From positions 38,395,001 to 38,459,000 of the forward strand of contig OX637394.1 in assembly GCA_951799425.1 (NCBI GenBank): DNA of 64,000 bases, read 5' to 3'. The number at the start of each line of letters is the position of its first letter. Position 1 is the first letter of the stretch. Under the pieces are notes generated by a model, which was not told the origin of the DNA, did not search any database, and saw nothing but the letters and a program-made list of their open reading frames with translations. Positions 1 through 10,084 of the stretch are shown in pieces. Made by a program: the position numbers and the translations under genes. This stretch comes from Ilex aquifolium. Taxonomy: Eukaryota > Streptophyta > Magnoliopsida > Aquifoliales > Aquifoliaceae.

Positions 1-3000
1 CGGCTTCCAACCAACACGTCGGGGATCTACATGGTCTTCCATACAAAGCTTCATACGGTGCCATCCCGATACTCGCTTGGTAGCTGTTGTTGTACGCAAA
101 TTCCACCAATGGTAAGTGATCGCTCCAACTCCCTTTGAAGTCCAACGCGCAAGCCCGTAACATGTCCTCCAAAATCTGTATTACTCTCTCGGATTGGCCA
201 TCTGTTTGAGGATGAAAGGCGGTGCTGAAGTGTAACTCTGTCCCCATAGCCCTTTGAAGACTTTGCCAAAATTGCGCTACGAAACGAGAATCACGATCCG
301 ACACAATGGATAGCGGAACTCCATGCAATCTCACTATCTCGCGAATATAGAGTTTGCTCAGGGTCTCTAATGTGTCGGTGGTCTTCATACTCAAGAAGTG
401 AGCTGACTTGGTGAGTCGATCTACGATAACCCATACGGCGTTATGCCCTCTTGAAGTCCGTGGAAAACCCGACACGAAGTCCATGGTAATATGATCCCAC
501 TTCCACTCCGGGATAGGCAGAGACTGTAATAATCCTCCGGGTCGTTGGTGCTCAATCTTCACTTGCTGACATACGGCACACCTTGAAATGAACTTTGCTA
601 CATCCTTCTTCATTCCGCTCCACCAATATTGCCGTTTCATGTCTCTATACATTTTTGTACTCCCTGGATGTATGGAGAACTTGGATCGGTGACACTCACC
701 CAACACTTCTTCTCTCACTTGGTCATCATTTGGCACGCATAGTCTTCCCCGAAACCGTAACTCATCACCATGAATCGACCAACCCTCAACAACTTCATTC
801 CCCTCCAATATCTCCCGAATAGTTTTCAACTCGGGATCTAACCGTTGCAACTCCCCAATCCTTTGTCGGAGAATTGGTTGAGCTACAAGATTAAACAAGC
901 ATGGTCGATCATCTTGTCTATTGACCCACAAATCAAACTCCTCCAATGCCTCAATCATCTTCCACCAATGAGCCGTAAGAACATTGATTTCACCCCTAGA
1001 CTTCCTACTCAGTGCATCCGCTACCACATTAGCCTTCCCCGGATGATAGTTGAGTGTGAAATCATAGTCTTCTAAGTACTCAATCCACCTCCTTTGCCGA
1101 AGATTTAAGTCTTTCTGGGTGAATATGTATTTGAGGCTCTTATGATCCGAATACACTTGGAACTTCTCTCCATATAAGTAACACCTCCACAACTTAAGAG
1201 CAAAGACCACAGCGGCCAGCTCCAAGTCGTGAATGGGATAGTTATGCTCATGAGTCTTGAGTTGCCTCGAGCCATAAGCAACTACCTTACCCCCTTGCAT
1301 TAGAACACATCCCAGGCCTCGTAGCGAAGCATCAGTGTAGACATCGTATCCTTCCCCACTACTCGGTATAATAAGGATAGGCGCCGTTGTCAACTTCTCC
1401 TTCAAGGTGCGAAAGACTAGCTCACACGCTTGAGTCCACACAAATTTTTCTCCCTTTCTTGTGAGGCGAGTCATTGGCAGCGCAAGCTTTGAAAACCCCT
1501 CCACAAACCTACGATAATAGCCGGCTAACCCCAAGAAACTACGTATCTCGGTCACATTCTTCGGTGGTTCCCATTTCATCACGGCCTCAATCTTTGCGGG
1601 ATCAACCGCTACTCCTTGCTCGGACACAACATGGCCAAGGAACTTCACCTCCTTCATCCAAAACTCACACTTGCTCATCTTCGCATATAACTTATGTTCT
1701 CTCAATGTTTGTAGCACCATGGAGAGATGACGAGCATGTTCCTCCTGAGTCTGTGAGTAAATTAATATGTCATCAATAAACACAATGACAAATTGATCGA
1801 GGTAAGGCCGGAAGACTCTGTGCATCAAATCCATAAAGGCTGCTGGGGCATTAGTCAATCCGAACGGCATCACCGTATACTCGAAATGACCATACCGGGT
1901 ACGGAAAGCAGTCTTAGGAATATCCTCCTCCTTAATTCGCAACTGATGATACCCCGTGCGAAGATCAATCTTGGAGTAATACTTCGAACCCCTCAACTGA
2001 TCAAATAAGTCGTCAATTCTCGGCAACGGATACTTATTCTTCACGGTAACCCGATTCAACCTTCGGTAATCCGTACACAACCGTAGTGTCCCATCTGTCT
2101 TCTTCACAAAGAGGACCGGGGCTCCCCAAGGTGAGGTGCTCAAACGTATAAACCCAATGGCCAATAGATGATCCAACTGCTTCCTTAGCTCCTTCAACTC
2201 CAAAGGTGCCATTCGATAAGGGGCAATGGATATGGGTTCAGTTCCTGGATAGAGATCAATCTTGAACTCAATCTCCCTTTGTGGAGGTAACCCAGGTAAT
2301 TCGTCAGGGAAGACATCCGGAAAATCCGATACTATCCACACCACGTCCGCATGGGATTTATCCCGATCATCTCCCATTAAGCTGGCTAAGAAACTCAACT
2401 GGCTCACCGCCTTCGCTTTCAAGAATCTACTACCCGTAGTAGGAAAGGGATGGGAAGAATTACGATCATTCATGAAAGTAAAGACTACCCCTCCCGGTAA
2501 TTGGAATGAGATCCGCTTGCGAAAACAATCCATCACCGCACGGAAAGCGGACAACAAATTCATCCCAAATATAACGTCGTACCCTTTCATGTCTAACACA
2601 ATCAAATCTACAATCAACTCTTGCTCCCCAATGCGAAGCACACATTCTCTACACACCCTAGTTGTATCCAATCGTTCTCCCGTAGGCAAGTCAACATTCA
2701 ATGCATGTTCTAGCTTCTCAAAACTCAATCCCAAATTCATAGCATATGCAGTACGTATAAAAGAATGAGTAGCACCAGGATCGAATAAGATTCGGGCCCA
2801 AGAATTGTAGAGAAGAATGATACCTTCCACAACGGCATTGGAGGCATCCTCCTCCGGTTGGGTTAAGGCAAATAATCTCCCCGGATTGGCATCACCGGGG
2901 GCTTGAGCTCTCAATGGTCTCGGTGGTGGAGGGGGCCTATTTGCATTTGATGGCCCGGCTGATTGATTGGTCTTGGGTGGAAGCGACGGGCAGTTGTTTC

Positions 3001-3268
3001 GGAAGTGCCCTACACCTCCACATGCAAAGCATTGACGAGGGTCAGTGCTTGGTCTAGTCGGAGCATGCCCCTCTCCTCGGACTGTAGGAGATCTCTGCCT
3101 CACCGCCTGATCGGGGCGACGGTATGGTAACGCCCTCGGTGCTCCACTGCTACTGGCACCTGAACGAATCGGTCCCCCTCTAGCATAACTCTGCCTCCTC
3201 TGAGAGTCATCAAGGTCCCTCTCCACCAATGCTGCTCTGTCAACCAAATCCCTGTACTCCCGGATTTA
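1..3268 (-). CDS. gypsy pol polyprotein (protease, RT, RNase H, integrase), partial, open to the left edge
   Basis: Encodes the enzymes for reverse transcription and integration. One frame (lowest codon base at position 2 modulo 3) shows in order a CCHC knuckle (CFACGG..GHFRNNC, about 2990-3034), aspartic protease DPGATHSF (2759-2782), [11 protein letters not shown] (about 1751-1780), RNase [12 protein letters not shown] (about 1310-1340), an integrase zinc region near 560-680, and integrase [10 protein letters not shown] (185-214). Motifs checked at both ends are in the same frame, and no terminated minus-strand ORF breaks it, so pol looks intact for about 1,080 codons and simply lacks its stop in this window. 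DPG replaces the usual DSG/DTG at the protease site. It is offset from gag by one frameshift near 3265. Confidence 0.88.
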
Positions 3269-3951
3269 AGGGCCACAAGTTTCTCTCTGATAGTTGGTCT
3301 CAAACCCTGCTCGAAACGCTTGGCCCTCCTCTCCTCGGTAGATATGAACTCTGAAGCATAACGGGACAGCTCATCGAACTTCCTCTCATACTCCGCAACG
3401 GTCGTACTGCCCTGTCGTAAAGCTAGAAAGTCTGCATGCATTTTATCTCTGACCGACTCGGGGAAATACTTGTCGTTGAAGTTTTGCTCAAATTCCTCCC
3501 AAGTGAGTGTATCGGTGTCCCTCCTCTTCTTCACAGACTCCCACCAGTAATCAACCTCCCCTTCCAATAAATAGGTAGCCAAGCCAACCCGAAGGTCCTC
3601 GGCGATCCCCATACCATCACAGATTTTCCTCACTCGGCGGACCCATCGATCCGCATCTAAGGGATTTGAGCTCCCTTGGAAAGTGGGTGGATGTTGTCGT
3701 AGAAATTCCCGAAGGGCCACCATCTTCCGGTTCTCGTCCCCATTTCCCGGCACTTGCACTAAAGGACGAACCCCACCGTTGTGGTGGTTGTTCCCACCTT
3801 GTTGTTGCACTAAGGTGGTGAGTTCCCTTAGACATTGGTAAATCCCCTGCATGGCGTCGGGAGGTGGTGGAGGTGGTGGATTTGCTTGACCTCCACGACC
3901 ACGACCACGACCACGACCACGTCCTCTTCCTCCTTCCATCCTGCACATCAA
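3265..3951 (-). pseudogene. gypsy gag, frameshifted before the zinc knuckle
   Basis: Capsid-type gag. The likely start is the third Met (3939), followed by a Gly-Arg repeat and a proline run. The Retrotrans_gag core follows: WVRRVRKICDG, then LLEGEVDYWWES, then WEEFEQNFNDKYFP, then RQGSTTVAEYERKFDELSRY. After VALK near 3265 the frame is lost and runs on spuriously to 3100. The family-like continuation ([19 protein letters not shown]) is in another frame that joins the knuckle and pol. A single missing base explains this. The break is inside gag, upstream of the usual gag/pol boundary, so it reads as a mutation rather than programmed frameshifting. Confidence 0.85.
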
Positions 3952-4110
3952 TTCACAATTTAGTTAAATTGATGTACAAGAGAACCTAACTATAGCTTTA
4001 GATTAAGGCATAAGACTAGTGAAAAATTAACTAATAAGTATTTTCACCCTAGTCCTAACTCCCTAGTGGAAATCCATACATGCAGCTCCCATGTAAGACC
4101 TAAAGCCTAG

Positions 4111-4122
4111 GCTCTGATACCA
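4111..4122 (-). other. primer-binding site, initiator Met-tRNA type
   Basis: The minus strand reads TGGTATCAGAGC, the standard initiator-Met tRNA complement. It lies 4 bases inside the LTR edge at 4127. It fixes the minus orientation and shows that 4127-7034 is the 5' LTR. Confidence 0.92.
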
Positions 4123-5873
4123 AATCTGTAACACCCCAAAACACCCCCTGGACGGCATTACATTCTAAAACATTCACATCATGAGAGCACTAAAATAATT
4201 CATCAATAAATAAGACTTCATAAAGTCATCCATAAAATTTACAGCATTAACCCAAAAGAATAGGCCCATTTTGGCCTTTACATTCCAAAATCAACTAATG
4301 TAGCACAGCGGAAATAACAAAAGAAAACTAGGCTTTACAATGTTCAAAAGGAATATCCTAGTCTAGAACAAAAGAAAATGTCGCTCTAGGCGTCCACCTC
4401 GGGATCCACACTCCCGTCCAGTGGAGTCTCCCAAGTAGCGGGCTCCTCGACCCCTACGTCCTCCTCTTGTAGAAAATCTGAAAAATGTTAGCGGTAGGGG
4501 GGTGAGCACAAAGCTCTGTAGAACAATTCTCTCAAACCCATACAAGGTTTAGAAAAGCATTTAAAACGGTCGGTCTCATTTCCCAAATATCATACATAAA
4601 GATTTTGAATGAAAATAGTGACATTTTAAAAGAGATCTCAAGTTTAAACAGTAGCAATAATCCATTAAAAGAATAGAGTGAGTTTAGCATCTATAAGCAA
4701 AATTCCAATTTAAGCTATTTAAGAAGGACTTCTCCCCATGCATTGTCCCATACCAATGCATCGGCAAGAACGACCCAACTTCTGATTTCATGTATTTTTG
4801 GTTCATCCCCGTACCATGTATGTTGATTGCTTCCCGTGAATCTACCCAACGATCATACCTAGTCCACCAATTCCAACCAACAATCACAAACCTCTTTAGG
4901 AAGGGCGTATACCGTCTATTACGGCATTGACGAAATCCTCCCAAGGTGTCTAGTATACTAACCCTTTTCCTCGATATATATATATATGTGAACGATAGTG
5001 ATCGCGTCACAACAACGATCCACTACGAGAATTAGGCAACCATCTCACCCCCACTGGGATAGACTAACCTCTAACACTCTACGGCATCTCTCGAAGGTAA
5101 TCCAAGTCCATCACAACAACCATACAATGAGGAAACCAAGAATATTCACAATTCACAACAATTTCCCAAATATAGTAAAAATCCCCAATTTTTCACATTT
5201 GTCATATAATCGAACAATCCAAGAAAATATGCAAGAGATCGTAATCTATATCATTTTTTTATACAATATTCAACACTAAAGTTTTGAAACCAAAGACAAA
5301 GAATAAATTAGGAGAAAATCCCATTTTCTTCAAAACTCGGGTTGGATGGTGAAAAGAATGGTTCCATGGTTACCCAACCACCAAAATGTTTGAAACATGC
5401 CCCTTTATTGCAATAATATCAAGAATCATGTACTACATATCATATATATGAGAAGACATGTGAGAGACATACATAAATATACAACCCTAGCCTCAATGTG
5501 TGAGAAATGAGAGAAAAACCCCTACCTCTTAGTTGTAGCTTTAAATACAAGACCCAACCTTCAAAACCTTTTTATTCTCCTTCCTTTTCCTCTTGATTTC
5601 CTCCTCCTAGGGTTTCAAGAGATTTGGGTGAGATTAGGTGAAGAAGGGGAAGAAAAGGAAATAGTTATAGAAGTGGAATCTTGAGGAATTGAGGGTTTTG
5701 ATCTTCACAAATGATGTAAATCTCTCTCTTGGATGTGTTTTTCTCTTCCTCTCTTCTCCTCTCAAGCTATCTAGGGTTTGGAGTGGTGTAATGAAGACTA
5801 AGGAGGTGACAAAATGTATTTATAGTGGATGAAAAATCGAGGGTTCGCGAACAGAAAATTCGGATTTTTACAG

Positions 5874-6050
5874 TGGCTACCGGTAGCTGCTTTTGGCTAC
5901 CGGTAGCTCGGACACACGGGACCCTCGACTACCGGTTGGCTACCGGTAGCTGATTTTTACTGGACCATCGGCTACCGGTTGGCTACCGGTAGCTGATTCT
6001 TACTGGACCATCGGCTACCGGTAGCTGAATTTGGCTACCGGTAGTCACTA
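5874..6050. repeat. Palindromic CTACCGGTAG array in the LTR
   Basis: Repeated copies of GCTACCGGTAGC and shorter ACCGGT palindromes, spaced by GATTTTTACTGGACCATCG-type linkers. It lies about 1 kb from the LTR's U3 edge. Function unknown. Confidence 0.85.
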
Positions 6051-6078
6051 CCCAGATTTTTCTACTTCCACTTCCAAT

Positions 6079-6790
6079 GCCATTTTTGACCCATTTAGAG
6101 GTCGAATTGGAAAATTTCCATTAGATACACTTTTGTAGCTCTAGATGTCTACTATCTACTGTCAAAATTTCAGGTCCTTTGGAAATAAGAATAAAAAGTT
6201 ATGTCCAAAGTACTAAGAAGTATTCAATACCCATTTTTCCCCAAATTCTCGCTAAAGAGTATTTTAACTCCAGGACACTTCCTAACTTCCAATACATCCA
6301 TATGATTTATTCTTACATCATTATCTATATATATGAATCACTAAACAAATACTTTACTATATAATTATAAACAGGCGGGGGTTTACAGCAAATGAGGGCT
6401 TGAGGTGGTGTTTTAAACCCAAAAATCCCGACTTTTTAACGGTTCGGCGAGTGTCAGAGAAAATCGTACCGGTATGGTACCGTACCGGTACTTAGTACCG
6501 GTACTCCAAAGCTACTGGAGTCGGGCGTACTGGTACGGTTTGACAGATTTTTGCTCCGACTTCCAGGGAAGTTTTGACCCATTTAGAGGTCGAATTGGAA
6601 AATTTTCATGAGATACACTTTTGTAGCCCTAGATGTCTACTATCTAATGTCAAAATTTCAGATCAATTGGATATCAGGATCAAAAGTTATGACTTAAATA
6701 CTAGAAGGTGTCCCAACTCCTTTTTACCTAAATTTTCTCTAAGTGTGTTTTCACTCCGGAATACTTCCTAGCTTCCAATACACTCCACAT
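6079..6790. repeat. Diverged internal duplication in the LTR (period about 490 bp)
   Basis: The block at 6079-6310 beginning TTTTGACCCATTTAGAGG recurs diverged at 6570-6790. Each copy follows an ACCGGT-palindrome cluster (5874-6050 and 6464-6525), so the duplicated unit seems to be palindrome cluster plus block. This partly explains the long LTR. Confidence 0.8.
6464..6525. repeat. Second ACCGGTAC palindrome cluster in the LTR
   Basis: Several overlapping GGTACCGTACCGGTAC-type palindromes within about 60 bp, in front of the second copy of the duplicated LTR block. Confidence 0.8.
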
Positions 6791-7034
6791 TACCTCTCCC
6801 AATGTTTTTCGACCTTCCAGATTCAATGGAGAACTTATTTTGACCTAAAAATATTTAGAAACTTCCATAATCCCTCTTCTCAAGTTTACATACCTTCGAA
6901 ACTTAACTTCCCAATCAATTTGTATCTCTAGTTTTTGCTTTTATTCCTACCGTCACTACACATCCACATTTTTTTACAAGAATTATTTACTATATATCTA
7001 TATACATATATAAAAGAAAATGCGGGGTGTTACA

Positions 7035-8627
7035 AGAAAAGCTATTGAACAATATCTGCAGATAAATCCAAAAGAAAAGAGACCATCAATGTCTCAATCA
7101 TATTCTCTTAAGGATGTCCTTAATAGGATAGAAGATATAACAATTGAAAATCTCCCACATAAAGAAATCTCACCCTCTGCGGTCCAAGATTTCAAGAAAG
7201 ATATTCAGTCAATCAAAGATGAAATAAAAGTCTTAAAGGCTAGAATGCTAGCTTTAAAAAAAATTCCTTTTAAAAACAAAGACATGAAGGTTGATAAAGA
7301 CATAGAGGATGATAAAGTATCACCATCTCAATCTTCTAATAGTGATTACTTAAATGTAATAGATAGAATAACTTTTCAGAAATGGTATATTAAAATCGCT
7401 CTTGCTATAAATCAATTTTTTACTATTGAAACTATTGCTTTAATTGATAGTGGATCTAATATGAACTGCATAAAAGCAGGATTAATTCCCACAAAATATT
7501 TCGAAAAAAATACTCAGTCAGTAAGCACTGCTGATGGTTCAAAATTAAATATAAACTTTAAACTTTCGAATGTTTATGTTTGTAATGAAGAAATTTGTAT
7601 TCCTACTACTTTTATGCTTATTGATAATTTAAATCAATTGGTGATTTTGGGAACACCATTTTTATCTATGATTGAACCAATTGAAAGAATTGATTCTAAA
7701 GTAATTTTGACTACCTTAAATGGTCAACAGATATTATTTGAGTTTATAACTTCACCTCAAATACAAATGATAAATCAATTAAAAGAAAAATTGATTTATA
7801 AAAAGAATCATTTTGATTCAATTATTCCTAACTCTTTTTGGAGTGCTAATTTTGCAGGAAAGTTAAAGGTTCCAGAAATGAATCCTGATTCATTTTCTCT
7901 TGATCCTATTAACAAATCTCCAGAACTTCTGGACTGTATTTGTGACCATGCATGTGAAGATATATTCAGCTTCGTCTCTACATGGAAAATTAATTATTGC
8001 AAAATGTCACTATGGAGTCTTTATTGCCATGTTATGGAGGAGCAATTAACGGATGATGTTTCCATTTTTCTGTTAAGACTTGCTCGAGCTACTAAGAATT
8101 CTATTAAATTTCGTCTTATACTTGAGATAAATGACTGGTATTATGATTACCACTATAAACAGTGGATGGAGAATCTTGCTTCAGAAGAATTTTGTCTTCA
8201 GATATTGATAAAAATTGGAAGAACATTGGTAAGAACCCAATTTTATGCTTATAAAAAAGCATATTATTCTGATGAATATAAAACTGCTTTTTATGCATAT
8301 AAAAGTGCATATTATTTTGATCCATATAAGGATGCTAATTATTTTAATTCATATAAAAATGCATATTATCCTCCCTTACCATATTCTTGCAGGTTACCCA
8401 TTAAAGATGAATCACATAAATGTGATAAAGAATTTTTACATCAAAAGGACAACACATTTGGTGAAGAAAGTCCGTCACATATAGGTGACATTAATGATAA
8501 GCCATCATTCCATGCAAATGGTTCAAGAGATAAATCTCTTTTGACTAATCTCACTACTTTAATTTTATCTCCATATACGGAGAATACTTTTCTGATGGGT
8601 ATAAATACCTTTTTAAATGATTACTAG
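7035..8627 (+). pseudogene. Pararetroviral polyprotein fragment with aspartic protease
   Basis: An open frame of about 530 codons; the first codons belong to the gypsy LTR end. A coiled-coil-like stretch (residues about 25-90, rich in K, E, I, L) is followed by the protease: ALIDSGSNMNCI (catalytic DSG, about residues 140-151), a conserved IPTKYFEK segment, and the flap and second half ending VILGTPFLS. In caulimovirids RT should follow, but none is visible. The rest includes LLDCICDHACEDIF and a Tyr/Lys-rich repeat (about 8230-8370). It was probably shortened by deletion. Function after insertion is unlikely. Confidence 0.65.
8230..8375 (+). repeat. Imperfect Tyr/Lys-rich coding repeat
   Basis: Three to four diverged units of roughly 42-45 bp encoding AYKKAYYSDEYK-like peptides (FYAYK.AYY.D.YK). 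It lies within the pararetroviral frame, which stays open across the repeat. Confidence 0.7.
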
Positions 8628-8759
8628 ATAAATCCTCAAGAGATGAGAAAAATATTTTCTAACCGAATAAATCCTGAACAGCTGAGAAAAATATTCCATA
8701 ACTGAAATAATTATCCCACTAACTCTAAATATCATATTATTAAAGAGTGTCTTAAAGAC

Positions 8760-9281
8760 ATGGGAAACGAGGGAGATGAACCTTCCACCTCAAACTCTAT
8801 TGTTCCCACTACCAGTATAAACACTGGCATTAATTTGAATCCTATTAAAGTTCTTAAAGAAAAAATTAAAAAAGAAAAACCCCAGTTAAATAATGAGCAG
8901 CTTAAAACAGCAGTTATGGAGGAATGACGTCTTCAGGTTATGTCCACATTCGGCATGACTGAGAAGATGGATCTTTTTAATGCTCCAACAGTTGTCATAA
9001 AAGACAAAGGGAAAGGTAAAGTTGAGGAAGACGATAGGAAAATCCCTACTCCTATTAACTCTAATGAAGACTTTATGGATTCCCAGGGATATATCCCTCT
9101 TAAAGGTGACTCTATTAATATAGAATTGTTAAATGATAATATGAAGATAAATCTTCATGATGATAATAACGACACTATGCTGTATAATTTGTTTTACAAA
9201 AAAATATCAGATATAGCTGAGCCTTCGGATAAATCCGACCCAGACACAGAAGAAGTGACGCAAGCCATGACATCACTATAA
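8760..9281 (+). pseudogene. Small pararetroviral ORF, broken by one TGA
   Basis: The frame opens at 8760 (MGNEGDEPSTSNS), stops at TGA 8925-8927, and continues in the same frame from 8928 to 9281 (MSTFGMTEKMDLF..., ending EEVTQAMTSL). Without the stop it would be about 173 codons, acidic and Lys-rich with no clear domain. Its place between the protease ORF and the promoter fits a 3'-terminal viral ORF. Product not recognised. Confidence 0.5.
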
Positions 9282-9333
9282 AATTATTGAGGCTGTAAAT
9301 AGTAAAAAGAGCACAGTGCTTGTACAGTATTGC

Positions 9334-9353
9334 TGACGTATGCACTGACGTCA
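9334..9353 (+). promoter_or_regulatory. as-1-like element: TGACG pair of the pararetroviral promoter
   Basis: TGACG at 9334 and TGACGTCA at 9346 are 12 bp apart, the spacing of the TGACG pair in the CaMV 35S as-1 element, a target of TGA bZIP factors. The TATA box is about 85 bp downstream, farther than in 35S. Confidence 0.65.
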
Positions 9354-9434
9354 AGGAACAGTATAAAGTTTTGTACAGTTAAAAGTTGTGAATAGTTTAG
9401 GACAATTTTGAAATCCGGATTTCATGTCCGGCTC

Positions 9435-9442
9435 TATATAAA
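9435..9442 (+). promoter_or_regulatory. TATA box of the pararetroviral promoter
   Basis: TATATAAA in the context CTCTATATAAAGAGG, very like the 35S core promoter. Transcription would start near 9465, next to three CCCTCGAA repeats (9469-9520). Confidence 0.65.
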
Positions 9443-9667
9443 GAGGTGCAGGCTCAGTTTGTTGAGTACCCTCGAACACTACACCCTCGAAATATAACCC
9501 TCGAACACTACCCTCTTGTACCTACTCCCTTCCTTCCTTTCTTGCACCCTCTCTGAACCCTTTTCTCTTGTATATTGTCCTCCATCTTCTACCTTCCACA
9601 CTACTACTGTAAGTGCACTCTTGTATATACTTTTGCACTCTTGTACATACTTAAGTTTTCAGCATTA

Positions 9668-9673
9668 AATAAA
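9668..9673 (+). terminator. AATAAA polyadenylation signal of the pararetrovirus
   Basis: AATAAA about 200 bp after the predicted transcription start, followed by a T-rich stretch. Terminally redundant pararetroviral RNAs use a polyA signal shortly downstream of the promoter; the position fits. Confidence 0.5.
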
Positions 9674-9700
9674 GTTTTCCTTGCTTTTGTACATAATATA

Positions 9701-10084
9701 TATATGTTGGGTTTTTTTCTAAAATCTTTTTTATGAAACTTATTTACAATAAAAGAGTATTTAAGTTTTTCTATATCTTAAGTGGATTTTACAAAATATT
9801 TTTTTCTATATATTTTTGACAATGAAGTCTAAGTTCGTGTACCAACTTCCAAAAGTTCTTTTTTAAATTTGAGTTTATGGCGGGTCTAACTCCTCTGCTT
9901 TACAATAAGAAATAGTGTTCCCAAAACAACACTATTTCCAAAACAACACTTACACAAAAAATGACATCATTTTGGGGTGTCAATTCGTGTCGTGTTGTGT
10001 CGTATCATTATTATTCTTGTCATGTTTGTGTTAAGATCCATGAAAAATAAAATCTATTTATTATATTCTAAGTTTCCAACATTA
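9701..10084. other. Spacer with one small hairpin
   Basis: AT-rich and non-coding. The only structure seen is a perfect 10-bp inverted repeat AAATAGTGTT / AACACTATTT at 9910-9919 and 9928-9937 with an 8-base loop. Confidence 0.6.

Larger units (their letters stand above)
1..7034 (-). mobile_element. Ty3/gypsy LTR retrotransposon, partial (3' end off the window)
   Basis: Reading on the minus strand: LTR (7034 to 4127), primer-binding site, gag, then a continuous pol frame that leaves the window at base 1. The LTR begins TGTAACACCCC and ends with its exact reverse complement. The far LTR lies outside the window, so LTR divergence and target duplication cannot be read; the right-hand flank of the duplication should be AGAAA (7035-7039). 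The element sits inside pararetroviral sequence. The pol resembles that of the chromodomain gypsy element at 31697-58073, so a chromovirus is likely, but the diagnostic C-terminus is off the edge. Confidence 0.93.
4127..7034 (-). repeat. 5' LTR of the gypsy element, 2,908 bp
   Basis: Bounded by TGTAACACCCC at the left and GGGGTGTTACA at the right, a perfect 11-bp terminal inverted repeat with TG..CA ends. Apart from palindromic arrays and an internal duplication (listed separately) it is AT-rich and non-coding. Short ORFs inside it show no retroelement motif. Confidence 0.9.
7035..9700 (+). mobile_element. Endogenous pararetrovirus fragment (caulimovirid-like)
   Basis: A degraded plus-strand copy containing a caulimovirid-type aspartic protease, a second small broken ORF, then a compact promoter (as-1-like pair and TATA box) and an AATAAA signal. 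This order of coding end, pregenomic promoter and polyA is what is expected of an integrated plant pararetrovirus. The gypsy LTR interrupts its left side, so the remainder should lie left of the window. No reverse transcriptase was recognised. Petuvirus or florendovirus affinity is a guess from the protease context. Confidence 0.7.

Noticed and set aside
1474..2768. Plus-strand ORFs of 100-170 codons at the left end
   Set aside because: Antisense shadows of the minus-strand gypsy pol.
3262..3270. Programmed frameshift in the left gypsy element
   Set aside because: The shift is inside capsid before the zinc knuckle, and the other gypsy element keeps gag and pol in one frame, so an ordinary one-base loss is more likely.
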